This document shows positions 1-8,565 of a stretch of 64,000 nucleotides of DNA, one piece after another; positions within the stretch are counted from its first letter, which is position 1; every line of letters starts with the position of its first letter. The translations under genes and the position numbers were made by a program. The DNA is from Gracilimonas sp040117685 (GTDB lineage: Bacteria > Bacteroidota > Rhodothermia > Balneolales > Balneolaceae): contig NZ_JBEDYP020000004.1 of NCBI RefSeq assembly GCF_040117685.2, positions 8,995 through 72,994 on the forward strand, written 5' to 3'. The notes beneath the pieces are model-generated. The model ran no database searches. It saw nothing but the letters and a program-made list of their open reading frames with translations, and was not told where the DNA came from.

Positions 1-386
1 TCGCCGTAGTATTTGCAACATCATTTTTTACTCTCAACGCAAATCAGGTTAACTCAGATGAAGATCCTCGGGTAATAGCTATGTATATGTATGCCGATTG
101 GTGTGGAGCCTGCCAGGCAATAAAGCCAATAATGGAAGAAGCAAAACCTGAGTTTGAAGGACAACCGGTGCTTTTCGTCAAAATGGATATGACCAATGAT
201 TTTACGGCACATCAATCAAAGTTAATGGCAGCCAGGTTAGGACTTTCAGAAATTTTTGAGAAAAATGAAGGCATGACCGGATTTGTCCTGTTGCTTGATG
301 CCAACACCAACGAAGTTCTTGATAAAATCACAACAGATGATGATAAGCAAGGTATCATAACAAAGATTACGAATGCCCTGGAGTAA
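1..386 (+). CDS. Thioredoxin-fold protein, 5' end cut by window edge
   Basis: The reading frame is open from base 3, so the true start lies left of the window. The visible part begins with a hydrophobic stretch (AVVFATSFFTL), probably the end of a signal peptide or membrane anchor. A thioredoxin active site WCGAC follows about 33 residues in. Downstream VLFVKMDMTND and GFVLLLDANTNEVL fit the central strands of a thioredoxin fold, although the usual cis-proline is not obvious. It is probably a periplasmic or membrane-tethered thiol-disulfide or thioredoxin-like protein. It is convergent with the CDF-like gene 20 bases away. The fold is well supported; the redox partner is unknown. Confidence 0.8.
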   Translation, partial: AVVFATSFFTLNANQVNSDEDPRVIAMYMYADWCGACQAIKPIMEEAKPEFEGQPVLFVKMDMTNDFTAHQSKLMAARLGLSEIFEKNEGMTGFVLLLDANTNEVLDKITTDDDKQGIITKITNALE

Positions 387-405
387 ATATCAGCAACAAC
401 ACCTG

Positions 406-1200
406 CTATTTTGATAATTTTAGAATTCTTACTGCTCCTCTCATGACAAAACTAAACACAATAGCTCCGATGAGCAGATCCGGCCACCTGCTATCCAGTG
501 CATAAACAAGAATTCCGGCCAAAATTACACCACCATTTACAATAATATCATTGGAGGTAAAAATTGTGCTTGCCTGCATGTGTGCTTCTTTGCTTTTCGC
601 TTTATTGATAAGCCATAAGGTAAAAACATTTGCAACAAGAGCCGTTGAAGCAATAATGATCATCCAATGAAAGTCGGGCATTTCACCCACTCCAAGAAAC
701 CTCCGCAGTACTTCAAGAAATCCCAGTGATGCCAGACCCATCTGAAGATAGCCGCTAATTTTTGCTACTTTCTTTTTTCTTGCTACCGCTGCTCCAACAG
801 CAAAAAGGCTGAGCGCATATACGGATGAATCTGCCAGCATATCTAGTGAGTCTGCAATCAGCCCCATAGAATTGATAATCCATCCGGCTGTCATTTCAAT
901 GATAAAGAAGAGAAAGTTGATCCCTAAAACCCACCATAGAATGTTCTTTTGTTGCTGCTCATCAGAAGCGAAAGGCGACATTTGAGCCTCTTTTGTTGAA
1001 TTCAATTTAGAACCCAAACTCAGGGAGTCAAGGGCTTTCTCAATCTCATTAAGCCTATTTTCGTGATACACTTCTAATGTACGATTCGGGATATCAAAGT
1101 TTAGAGATTTAATATCTTCAAACTCTTCCAACCTCATTCGAATCATTTGCTCTTCGGCTGAGCAGTCCATTTGTGGAATATTAAATGTGGATTTTTTCAT
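406..1200 (-). CDS. CDF-like heavy-metal transporter with N-terminal HMA-like domain
   Basis: This 264-residue protein is the last gene of module A. Residues 1-70 resemble a heavy-metal-associated domain in which CxxC is reduced to a single Cys (MDCSAEE). From about residue 85 there are five to six membrane helices of cation diffusion facilitator type. Helix 2 carries the paired acidic site (ADSLDMLADS). The equivalent helix-5 site reads FTSND, so the His of the usual HxxxD zinc site is missing while the Asp remains. There is no long cytoplasmic C-terminal domain. It probably moves a divalent or soft metal out of the cytoplasm, but the altered site makes the substrate uncertain. Confidence 0.8.
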   Translation of the reverse strand: MKKSTFNIPQMDCSAEEQMIRMRLEEFEDIKSLNFDIPNRTLEVYHENRLNEIEKALDSLSLGSKLNSTKEAQMSPFASDEQQQKNILWWVLGINFLFFIIEMTAGWIINSMGLIADSLDMLADSSVYALSLFAVGAAVARKKKVAKISGYLQMGLASLGFLEVLRRFLGVGEMPDFHWMIIIASTALVANVFTLWLINKAKSKEAHMQASTIFTSNDIIVNGGVILAGILVYALDSRWPDLLIGAIVFSFVMRGAVRILKLSK

Positions 1201-1261
1201 GGTTGAATATATGGGATTATTTTCATCTTCAACTTAACTGTGACAAAGAATCACCTGTTCC

Positions 1262-1592
1262 TTACCCCTCAAAAGGCTCACAGGTTTTAATCCTAAACGC
1301 TTTTTGAATATCTGTAACGTAAATGATGCCGTCACCGCGTTCCGGTGTTTTGGCATTGGCGCAGATAAGTTGAACAACGTTATCGGATTCTTTGCATTGA
1401 CATACCAGCTTCTAATTTTACGACTGGACTGTCCGTAAAGTGAAAATCCAGCGATGGGGACGCATCTTTCTGTTTGTATGCTCCGGTACCTTCTCCTTTG
1501 GAAAGCGTAACACTTTCATGTCCTGCTTCTTGGAGTGCTGCAACTACATTTTCTACTCTGTTTGGTTTTATAAAGGCTTTTATTTCTTTCAT
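1262..1592 (-). pseudogene. PII-like protein gene interrupted by a single-base frameshift
   Basis: The gene starts MKEIKAFIKPNRVENVVAAL and stays in frame through VVKLEA. It then leaves frame at the CC dinucleotide 1405-1406 (GG on the coding strand) and stops after 70 residues. Removing one of these bases restores an uninterrupted 109-residue PII-like protein ending at the stop at 1262-1264. The restored second half reads VCQCKESDNVVQLICANAK, then the PII C-terminal motif GDGIIYVTDIQKAFRIKT. That length matches the two intact paralogues at 12471 and 26038. It lies between the adaptor and CDF-like genes of module A. It is either a real recent inactivation or an assembly error; the local sequence has no strong slippery heptamer. 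Confidence 0.85.
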
Positions 1593-1664
1593 AATATTAT
1601 GTGTTATGCATTAACCCCGGCAAAGCCATAAAAACATGAATATGGCTTTGCCGGAAAGTTTTTG

Positions 1665-2864
1665 TTAATCATCGTCGGAAGTCTGGCTTTTCTTCATTTC
1701 AGAGATCAGGTAATAGGCATTGTTCCAAGCTACTCGTGCTCCATCCGGCAATGGTTCTAACAACTTCACTTCAACCCAACCATCTTCCTCAATGCCGGTC
1801 ATAATTTCTACCGGAGTGAAAGACCATTCGGTATTTCCGTTTTCCTCTTGTTGTTCTGCGGTGAATAGGTAGGTTTTACCCTCGTCCTCAACAATGGCAT
1901 TCTCAGGCAAAGCAAAGGCTTTAGTCTCTGAAGTGTGAATCGTGCCGTTGATATACATCCCGGGAATCAGGAAGTTTTCTTTCTGATCAATTTCGCCGTG
2001 CACATGCACTGCCCTAGGATTTTGTTCGAATTGTTTGCCTACAGAGTAAATGGTAGCTGTAAGTATTTGATCCGGTACTGACTGTACAGTAAAAGAGATG
2101 GATTGGCCCCTTTTAACTTTGTGCACATCTTTTTCAAAGACCATCAAATCGGCATGAACATGTTCGTTATCCACAATTTCAAACATGATTGTTTGGGGAT
2201 CAACGTACTGACCGATTTGAATCTGAACCTTTTCGATGTACCCATCAATAGGGCTTACTACCGGCACCGACGAATAAATATCGCCGTCTTGTATTTGTTC
2301 AACGTCCAGGTTAAGCTGATTCAGCTGAGCCTCATAACCTTTGACCTCCGCCTTAACTGATTCGTATTCGGCTTTAGTTTGTTGGTAAGTTTGGCCGGAG
2401 CCTACCTTTTCATCATATAACCTTGCTTGTCGCTTAAATTCATGATCTAAATACAACATGCGCTGATACAACCGTACGTATTCAGTTTGGACTTTGGTTA
2501 AATTAGGATGGGAAAGGAAGGCAATAGTCTGATTTTTTGACACCTGATCTCCCTCAATAACTTCTATGGAACCAATATTACCTCCCAAAACCGCAGTTAC
2601 GCTTGCCTCATGCTGCGGGGGAACTTCCAGCTGACCATTTGCTTCTACGCTCTCTGAGAGAAAGCGCAGGGACAAAGTATCCAGTTTCATTCCAAGGCTG
2701 TTGAACTTCAGTTCCGACAGATGAACCATGTTTTCTTCTGCCTCAGCCACACCGGCAAGTTCTGTTGCTTCTTGTTCTTTTTCATCGCTATTGATCTCGC
2801 CGCAGGCTGTAAAAACAGATGCAAGGACAGCCAATAAAATTATATATAAATTAGATTTATTCAT
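1665..2864 (-). CDS. czcB: RND efflux periplasmic adaptor (CzcB type), lipoprotein
   Basis: This 399-residue membrane fusion protein links an inner-membrane RND pump to an outer-membrane channel. It has a lipoprotein signal with lipobox VFTAC near residue 20. The barrel-sandwich half VTAVLGGNIGSIEVIEGD is followed by an alpha-hairpin (about 120-200) rich in Gln, Glu and Arg. The second half-motif VVSPIDGYIEKVQIQIGQYV comes next, then a beta-barrel and membrane-proximal domain. It lacks the YHS-like metal-binding domain found on the module C adaptor. It sits 22 bases downstream of the pump-channel fusion gene and clearly shares its operon. Acidic residues after the lipobox are common in outer-membrane-facing lipoproteins of this phylum. 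Confidence 0.93.
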   Translation of the reverse strand: MNKSNLYIILLAVLASVFTACGEINSDEKEQEATELAGVAEAEENMVHLSELKFNSLGMKLDTLSLRFLSESVEANGQLEVPPQHEASVTAVLGGNIGSIEVIEGDQVSKNQTIAFLSHPNLTKVQTEYVRLYQRMLYLDHEFKRQARLYDEKVGSGQTYQQTKAEYESVKAEVKGYEAQLNQLNLDVEQIQDGDIYSSVPVVSPIDGYIEKVQIQIGQYVDPQTIMFEIVDNEHVHADLMVFEKDVHKVKRGQSISFTVQSVPDQILTATIYSVGKQFEQNPRAVHVHGEIDQKENFLIPGMYINGTIHTSETKAFALPENAIVEDEGKTYLFTAEQQEENGNTEWSFTPVEIMTGIEEDGWVEVKLLEPLPDGARVAWNNAYYLISEMKKSQTSDDD

Positions 2865-2886
2865 TTTTTTGTTGATTTAAAATCTG

Positions 2887-5800
2887 TTATTGAGTTTTGT
2901 TGAGGTAGTATTCTAATTGGAAATGGCTATTCAGATAATTGCCAAATGCATTCCATGAGTCGATTTCAATGCGAATGGCATCTCTGATGCTTTGAAAGAA
3001 AGCCACATAGTCTATGGCTCCTTCTTCATAAGAGGTGATGGCACCTTGCTGTTGTTCTTTGGCAAGAGGGAGTGCTTCCTGTCGATAATATTCCCACGAG
3101 CGCAACCATTTCTGATAATTTTCCTGGATACTGTTATAGGTACTGTTGAATTCTCTCTGAGCCTGGTCTAGGTTTTGACGGGCAATATTTCGTTCAATCC
3201 GGGCGGATTGAGTTTTCCCGGCCTTAGACCAGAAGAATACCGGAAGTCTGATCCCGATCTCATAGGAATTAAAGCCACCTTGCCCAGCTATTTCCTGCCA
3301 GCCATAACTGGCTTGAAAACTTGGTAAAAACTGACTTCTTTGTTCTTTAATCGATGCTTCCGCCACGTCAATTTTTTGTTGATATAAAGCAATCAGCGGA
3401 TGGTCGAATGTAGAATCTACCTGTAAAGGTTGAACAAGCTGTTCGGCTGAAACACTTTGAACCGTGTATAACGAGTCCCCCTCAAACCATTTGTTAAAAG
3501 CTCGAACAGCAGCCCCATAATCGCGGAAGGCTTGTTCTGTTTGTATGGTAATTTGGTTGGCCTGATTCATGATATTAAGATATCCCAGCCGGGAAATTTC
3601 CTCCGTTTCAAATTTTATTTCCGCAGCCCTAGCAATATCCCTGAATTGCTGGTTCAGGCGATTATAGATCTCATATTGTTGTTTAGCGATGAAAACCGTT
3701 GACCAGTCCTGCTTTACCCGGAGCCTGAGCTCTAACTCAGACAATTCATAGTTCAGCCTGGCAAGTTCTGTTTGTTCATTCCGATGATTTAGCCTTGGTA
3801 AAACACCGAACAGATCAAACTGCTGCTGAATGCCAAATTTTGTAGTAACACCGTCCGAACCGTTGCCGAACTCTTCACCTCCGGTAAAGAGGTTCGTATC
3901 GCCAAAGTCCCAGGCTGTTTTTTGAAGAGCCTTCCTGTTGTCAATTCCAAGCCTGGCTGCCTCAAGAGAAGGATAATTTGCTATCGCTTTTTGAACGGCC
4001 TGATCCAGCGCAATTTGCGGGAGGGTATCATTCAGCACCTGTTCCTGAGCCTGTACAGAATCGGGAGAAAGCAGCAGGCTTCCACCAATAATCAGCAACA
4101 CAACGGAGGCCATAGAAGTACTACCCGGCTTGTGTTTTCTCATTTTACGCTTTTCTATGTACGCATAAAGGATGGGCAGCACGACCAACGTAAGCAGCGT
4201 GGCGCTAATCAACCCGCCGATTACAACAGTGGCCAGCGGCCGCTGTACTTCAGCACCGGCTGTTGTTGAAAACGCCATCGGAAGAAAACCCATAATAGCC
4301 GCCGTAGCGGTCAATAAAATGGGGCGAAGTCGCTCTTTGGTACCTGTCAAAATTCGTTCTTGTAAATCCATAACACCTTCGATTTTTAATGAATTAAACC
4401 GGCTGACGAGCACAAGGCCGTTTAGCACAGCCACTCCGAACAATACAATGAAACCAACTCCGGCAGAAATACTGAAGTCCATTCCACGTAAAGCCAGGAA
4501 GAAGACACCTCCAATAGAAGCCAGGGGAATAGCCAGATAGATCATTACCGACTGTGAGAACGATTTTAGTGCGAAGTACAGTAGCACAAAGATAAGAAAC
4601 AGGGCTATAGGCACTACAATAGCCAATCGGTTCTTGGCCCGTTGCAGATTCTCAAATTCACCCCCATAAGTAATGTAATAACCCGGCGGCAGATTCAATT
4701 CGGCCTCCAGTTTTTCTTGAATATCCAAAACCACCGATTCCACATCCCGCCCGCGTGTATTCACACCAACATAGCTCCTGCGAAAGGTGTTATCTCGCGA
4801 GATCTGCATAGGCCCCGGCTGATAACTGATATCCGCCACTTCTTTAACCGGCACCTGTGCACCGTTTTCCAGATCTACATACAGATTGCGAATATCCTCA
4901 ATGCCAGTACGATGAGCTTCATCAAAGCGGATCACAAGATCAAATCGTCTTTCGCCTTCGAATACAACTCCAGCAACACCTCCGGCAAAAGCTGAACTTA
5001 CGTATTGATTGAGCTTCGTGATATCCAGTCCATATTGAGCCACTTTTTGCCGGTCATACCTAACGGTCATTTGAGGTAGTCCAGCCGTACGTTCGGGACT
5101 CACATCACCCACCCCTGGAATAGTTTGAATAATTTGAGCCATTTCCTGAACTTTCTCCGCCAATACATCTATGTCGTCTCCGTATAGCTTTACGGCGATA
5201 TCTTCTCGTACACCTTCCAAAAGTTCGTTAAACCTAAGCTCTACCGGCTGGGTAAAAACGAAATTCACACCTATCATGGTCTGATCGAGTTTACTCTTTA
5301 TTTTTTCTATCAGCTCCTCTTTAGATTCGGCAGAGATCCAGTTTTCTTTATTCTTGTCCAGAATGATGTACATGTCGGCAATGTCCATGGGCATAGGATC
5401 AGTGGGAATATCAGCTACCCCAATTCGAGCTGTTACTGTTTCTATCTCTGGAAATTCTTCCAGCAGTGTCGTCTCAATTTTCTTGGATTGATCGATCGCC
5501 TCTGATAATCCACTGCCCGGACGGAATAGGGCTTGCATGGCAATATCTCCCTCATCCAGTTGTGGAATAAATTCACCTCCCATTCTCGAAAAGGTGAACA
5601 TCGCACCGCCAAAAAGCAGTATGGCAGCTACAATCACAACAGGTTTTCGCTTTAACGACCATTGGATAACCGGATCGTAGCCCTTCTGAATAAAGGATAT
5701 AAGTTTGTTGCTGACCCGATCGAGGCCTCGCTCGAACCGGGCAAACCATCCCTTTCTATTTTGTGAGGGTTTCATAAACAGTGCCGAGACCATTGGTACA

Positions 5801-7287
5801 TAGGTAAGACATAAAATAATAGCACCTAATACAGCAAACCCAAAGGTGAATGCCATAGGACGGAACATCTTACCTTCTACTCCTTCCAGAAACAGGATAG
5901 GGGCAAATACAATAAGGATGATCAACTGTCCAAAGAAGGCAGCATTCATCATGGTGCTGCTTGCCTTGTAGGCAATTTCATTCATCTGTGTTTTACTAAA
6001 AGCACGTTTTCCGGATTTCACCCTTTTTTCAATTTCATGAACCGTGCCTTCCACTATAATTACGGCTCCATCAACAATAATACCGAAGTCGATGGCTCCA
6101 AGGCTCATTAGATTGGCCCACACCCCGGTGGCCTTCATCATTATAAAAGCAAAAAGAAGGGAAAGCGGAATAAGTGAGGCGGTTATTAACCCTCCGCGTA
6201 AACTTCCTAAGAGTATTACCAAAACGAAAACTACAATCAATGCACCTTCCACCAGGTTTGTGGTAACTGTACTGGTGGTTCGTTCAATAAGAGCACTTCG
6301 ATCAAGGAAAGGCTCAATCTTTAAACCTTCAGGCAGTGACTTTTGAATTTCAGCAATTCTATCCTGAACGTTTTGAATGGTTGCATTCGGGTTTGAGCCT
6401 TTCAGCATCATAATAATGCCACCTACTGCTTCCTCACCATCCTGAGTAAAAGCTCCATAACGAATTTGAGTTCCAAAGGTAACCTCTTCTGCTACATCTC
6501 TGATTAGGATGGGTAGTCCGTTTTCGTTCTTGACTACAATGTTTTCTATATCTTCAAGGCTGCGTATCAATCCTTCGCCACGAATAAAATTAGCCATCTT
6601 GTTTTTCTCGATATAGGCCCCGCCGGTATTTACATTATTCCTGGACATTGCCTCATATACTTCTGAAATACTAACTCCCATTGCATTTAGTTTATCAGGA
6701 CTTATGGCTACTTCATATTGTTTGATGCCTCCACCGAAGGAGTTGACCTCTATAACCCCTTCCAGGAGCACCATTTGGCGCTTAATAATCCAATCTTGTA
6801 TTGTGCGCAATTCATCAGGCGTATATTGATCTTCATATGCAGGGTCCACCTGAATGGAGTACTCGTAAATTTGGCCTAATCCACTTGAAATGGGCCCCAT
6901 GGATGGACTTCCAAAATTCTCGGGGATCGTTTCGCCCAGTTCACTGAGTTTTTCCTGTACCAGTTGCCGGGGTAAATAGGTACCCATATCATCTTCGAAA
7001 ACGATGGTAACCACGGATAACCCGAATCGGGATACCGAACGGATTTCAGTTACTCCTGGCAGGTTACCCATGGCAAGCTCCACGGGATAGGTTACAAATT
7101 GTTCAATGTCTTCGGTAGATAGATTTTCCGATACCGTAATCACCTGTACCTGATTATTTGTAATATCAGGAACCGAACCTAGATTAATGGTCATCATAGA
7201 ATATAATCCTACTCCTATTAGAGACAGGATAAACAAGCCGATGATAAACTTGTTCTTAATCGAAAAGGCAATAATTTTGTTGATCAT
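2887..7287 (-). CDS. czcA: Heavy-metal RND pump fused to a TolC-type outer-membrane channel (CzcA-CzcC fusion)
   Basis: The 1466-residue product has two parts. Residues 1 to about 1045 are a full HME-RND proton/metal antiporter. It contains VPDITNNQVQV, the helix-4 motif AIDFGIIVDGAVIIVEG typical of divalent-cation (Zn/Co/Ni) pumps, and a normal last-helix segment. At residue 1049 (base 4143) the chain continues as MRKHKPGSTSMASVVLLIIG and on to a cleavage-like VQAQ, which is an intact signal peptide. About 380 residues of TolC-family alpha-barrel protein follow. A lost stop codon between two genes would explain this exactly. Start: ATG at 7287 (MINKIIAFSIKNKF); the frame is open to a GTG at 7356, but the extra 23 residues are polar and untypical. 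Module A pump, probably zinc/cobalt-like. Confidence 0.93.
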   Translation of the reverse strand: MINKIIAFSIKNKFIIGLFILSLIGVGLYSMMTINLGSVPDITNNQVQVITVSENLSTEDIEQFVTYPVELAMGNLPGVTEIRSVSRFGLSVVTIVFEDDMGTYLPRQLVQEKLSELGETIPENFGSPSMGPISSGLGQIYEYSIQVDPAYEDQYTPDELRTIQDWIIKRQMVLLEGVIEVNSFGGGIKQYEVAISPDKLNAMGVSISEVYEAMSRNNVNTGGAYIEKNKMANFIRGEGLIRSLEDIENIVVKNENGLPILIRDVAEEVTFGTQIRYGAFTQDGEEAVGGIIMMLKGSNPNATIQNVQDRIAEIQKSLPEGLKIEPFLDRSALIERTTSTVTTNLVEGALIVVFVLVILLGSLRGGLITASLIPLSLLFAFIMMKATGVWANLMSLGAIDFGIIVDGAVIIVEGTVHEIEKRVKSGKRAFSKTQMNEIAYKASSTMMNAAFFGQLIILIVFAPILFLEGVEGKMFRPMAFTFGFAVLGAIILCLTYVPMVSALFMKPSQNRKGWFARFERGLDRVSNKLISFIQKGYDPVIQWSLKRKPVVIVAAILLFGGAMFTFSRMGGEFIPQLDEGDIAMQALFRPGSGLSEAIDQSKKIETTLLEEFPEIETVTARIGVADIPTDPMPMDIADMYIILDKNKENWISAESKEELIEKIKSKLDQTMIGVNFVFTQPVELRFNELLEGVREDIAVKLYGDDIDVLAEKVQEMAQIIQTIPGVGDVSPERTAGLPQMTVRYDRQKVAQYGLDITKLNQYVSSAFAGGVAGVVFEGERRFDLVIRFDEAHRTGIEDIRNLYVDLENGAQVPVKEVADISYQPGPMQISRDNTFRRSYVGVNTRGRDVESVVLDIQEKLEAELNLPPGYYITYGGEFENLQRAKNRLAIVVPIALFLIFVLLYFALKSFSQSVMIYLAIPLASIGGVFFLALRGMDFSISAGVGFIVLFGVAVLNGLVLVSRFNSLKIEGVMDLQERILTGTKERLRPILLTATAAIMGFLPMAFSTTAGAEVQRPLATVVIGGLISATLLTLVVLPILYAYIEKRKMRKHKPGSTSMASVVLLIIGGSLLLSPDSVQAQEQVLNDTLPQIALDQAVQKAIANYPSLEAARLGIDNRKALQKTAWDFGDTNLFTGGEEFGNGSDGVTTKFGIQQQFDLFGVLPRLNHRNEQTELARLNYELSELELRLRVKQDWSTVFIAKQQYEIYNRLNQQFRDIARAAEIKFETEEISRLGYLNIMNQANQITIQTEQAFRDYGAAVRAFNKWFEGDSLYTVQSVSAEQLVQPLQVDSTFDHPLIALYQQKIDVAEASIKEQRSQFLPSFQASYGWQEIAGQGGFNSYEIGIRLPVFFWSKAGKTQSARIERNIARQNLDQAQREFNSTYNSIQENYQKWLRSWEYYRQEALPLAKEQQQGAITSYEEGAIDYVAFFQSIRDAIRIEIDSWNAFGNYLNSHFQLEYYLNKTQ

Positions 7288-7437
7288 GTTGACAGCTGTG
7301 TGAATATAGATTAGTCTTTGATGCCGATCTTTTTCAAATACTTTGGCTGAAACCACAGAATGACCAGAGGTTAAACAGCTCGTTGAAAAAAATGGATGGG
7401 GCAGAATTTGTTTCTGCTAAATAGAGAAAGGCAGGTA

Positions 7438-7869
7438 TTAAATCAGAAGTTGCGTGACTTTAATAACCTTAAGAGTTATTGGAGGGGATAAATTGTCTTT
7501 TAGATATACAGGTAACGTAATTTGAACAACAGGGTCACCATAGTTCCCAAACAAATAAGGAATGATTGGAAACATAAACTTACAGTCCGGGCACTCATTT
7601 CTTAACAGTGCATCATCATAGCAGCACTGATTTTGAAATTGATGGTGCTTTTTTTCAACTGTTTTGTACTCAGAATTAGTCTCTTCTGAATGTTGTAATA
7701 CAATTTCAAAACAGCCTTTATCTAAGTTGTAGGTAGAGGAAACATCATGAGTACTTGCTAATACAGAAACACTTAAGGGTAGAAAAAAGAAAAACCCTGC
7801 CCATGAAAAAAGAAAAGATGCGATTGTCGCAACATTCAGATTACGTATGTATGCTCTGAAAAAATACAA
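7438..7869 (-). CDS. Small exported Cys-rich leader protein of module A
   Basis: This 143-residue protein has no family I can name with certainty. A hydrophobic segment (about 15-38) looks like a signal peptide ending near VLAST. The mature part has KGCFEI, a HH pair, NQCCYDD, then NECPDCKF. Near the C-terminus SPPITLKV is followed by a short hydrophobic tail. This layout (early Cys, His cluster, Cys cluster, Pro-Pro, hydrophobic end) recurs in the proteins at 18788 and 33454, each directly ahead of an RND operon, and resembles small HYC_CC_PP-type proteins of Bacteroidetes. The only start ahead of the signal is TTG at 7869. It probably binds or senses metal in the periplasm (inference). Confidence 0.6.
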   Translation of the reverse strand: MYFFRAYIRNLNVATIASFLFSWAGFFFFLPLSVSVLASTHDVSSTYNLDKGCFEIVLQHSEETNSEYKTVEKKHHQFQNQCCYDDALLRNECPDCKFMFPIIPYLFGNYGDPVVQITLPVYLKDNLSPPITLKVIKVTQLLI

Positions 7870-7927
7870 TTCTTTAAGGGGAAATATTGTGATTAAGTAG
7901 AATGCAGATAATAAGGATTATTTGTAA

Positions 7928-7942
7928 TGCAACTCAATTGCA
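7928..7942. promoter_or_regulatory. Fur/Zur-type 7-1-7 dyad between fur and the module A efflux genes
   Basis: The 15-base sequence TGCAACTCAATTGCA has 7-base half sites around one central base; six of the seven pairs are symmetric. It lies in the 77-base gap between the stop of the Fur-family gene and the leader gene of module A. Fur-family operators commonly have 7-1-7 symmetry, and the adjacent gene encodes a Fur-family protein. A repressor site controlling the efflux genes is therefore plausible. No promoter elements were identified with confidence. Confidence 0.5.
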
Positions 7943-7946
7943 AAGA

Positions 7947-8360
7947 TCAGGAAGAACAGGAAGGACAACTCCCGGTTATCACAAAATTGCCGTTGGATGG
8001 AGTAAAATTTTCGGGCAGATCGTAGTTAGGAATGCCAAGATGTGGAAAACAAAATGTTTGTTCACAGGAGAAACAATAAAAATGAACGTGCACATCATCT
8101 GGGTACGAACAGGTACAGTTTTCAGAACAAAGGGCAAATTTAGTTATCCCACTTGCATCGTTTATTTGATGCACCAAACCATGTTCTAAGAATGTTTTTA
8201 AGGTACGATAAAGCGTTGTCCGATCTGCATGGGTAAACTTTTCTTCAAGATCTGATAGGCTTATTACCGACTTAGTTTCAGCCATGAAAAGAAGAATCCG
8301 CATGCGCATAGCGGTCGGTTGTATATCTCTGCTCTGCAATCTTTTTTCATGAATAGTCAT
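7947..8360 (-). CDS. Fur-family metal-responsive transcriptional regulator
   Basis: This 137-residue protein has the typical Fur size. The N-terminal winged helix (about 1-85) contains PTAMRMRILLFM and the recognition segment HADRTTLYRTLKTFLEHGLV. The C-terminal dimerisation/metal domain has DVHVHFYCFSCEQTFCFP, with the HVH metal ligands and a CxxC, and ends in CPSC. The two Cys pairs match the structural zinc site of Fur/Zur/PerR proteins. It reads into the module A efflux operon, with a candidate operator just after its stop. A Zur-like role (zinc sensing) would fit a CzcA-type pump, but Fur, Zur and other specificities cannot be told apart from the sequence alone. Confidence 0.9.
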   Translation of the reverse strand: MTIHEKRLQSRDIQPTAMRMRILLFMAETKSVISLSDLEEKFTHADRTTLYRTLKTFLEHGLVHQINDASGITKFALCSENCTCSYPDDVHVHFYCFSCEQTFCFPHLGIPNYDLPENFTPSNGNFVITGSCPSCSS

Positions 8361-8474
8361 CTTTATTGAAATAATATTCGTTGATTAATGTGTACAAGTA
8401 ATATTCATACATAGGGCCGGTCGCCTGTATAAATTTTCCCAATTCAATTCTAAATTACCACTAAAATCTTTGAG

Positions 8475-8510
8475 ACTCATATTTATTGATCTTGATAAAA
8501 ATATATGAGT
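8475..8510. repeat. Inverted repeat in the Lnb-fur intergenic region
   Basis: Arms ACTCATAT (8475-8482) and ATATGAGT (8503-8510) are perfectly complementary and separated by 20 AT-rich bases. They lie about 115 bases upstream of the Fur-family gene and 55 bases after the Lnb-like gene. The repeat could be an operator for autoregulation or a weak transcript end for the upstream gene; there is no adjacent U-tract. The rest of the 205-base gap shows no gene. Confidence 0.35.
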
Positions 8511-8565
8511 TCAGAGCAGTTATCTTGACGTTTCCAAAATTCTAAATAAGTGAAAGATTGGCAAG

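Noticed and set aside
1395..1415. Programmed ribosomal frameshift in the module A PII-like gene
   Set aside because: No slippery heptamer is visible at the shift point and the intact paralogues have none; a mutation or read error is simpler.
7288..7356. Upstream extension of the CzcA-TolC fusion gene to a GTG at 7356
   Set aside because: The added 23 residues are polar and untypical, while MINKIIAFSIKNKF at 7287 matches the normal start of the RND family.
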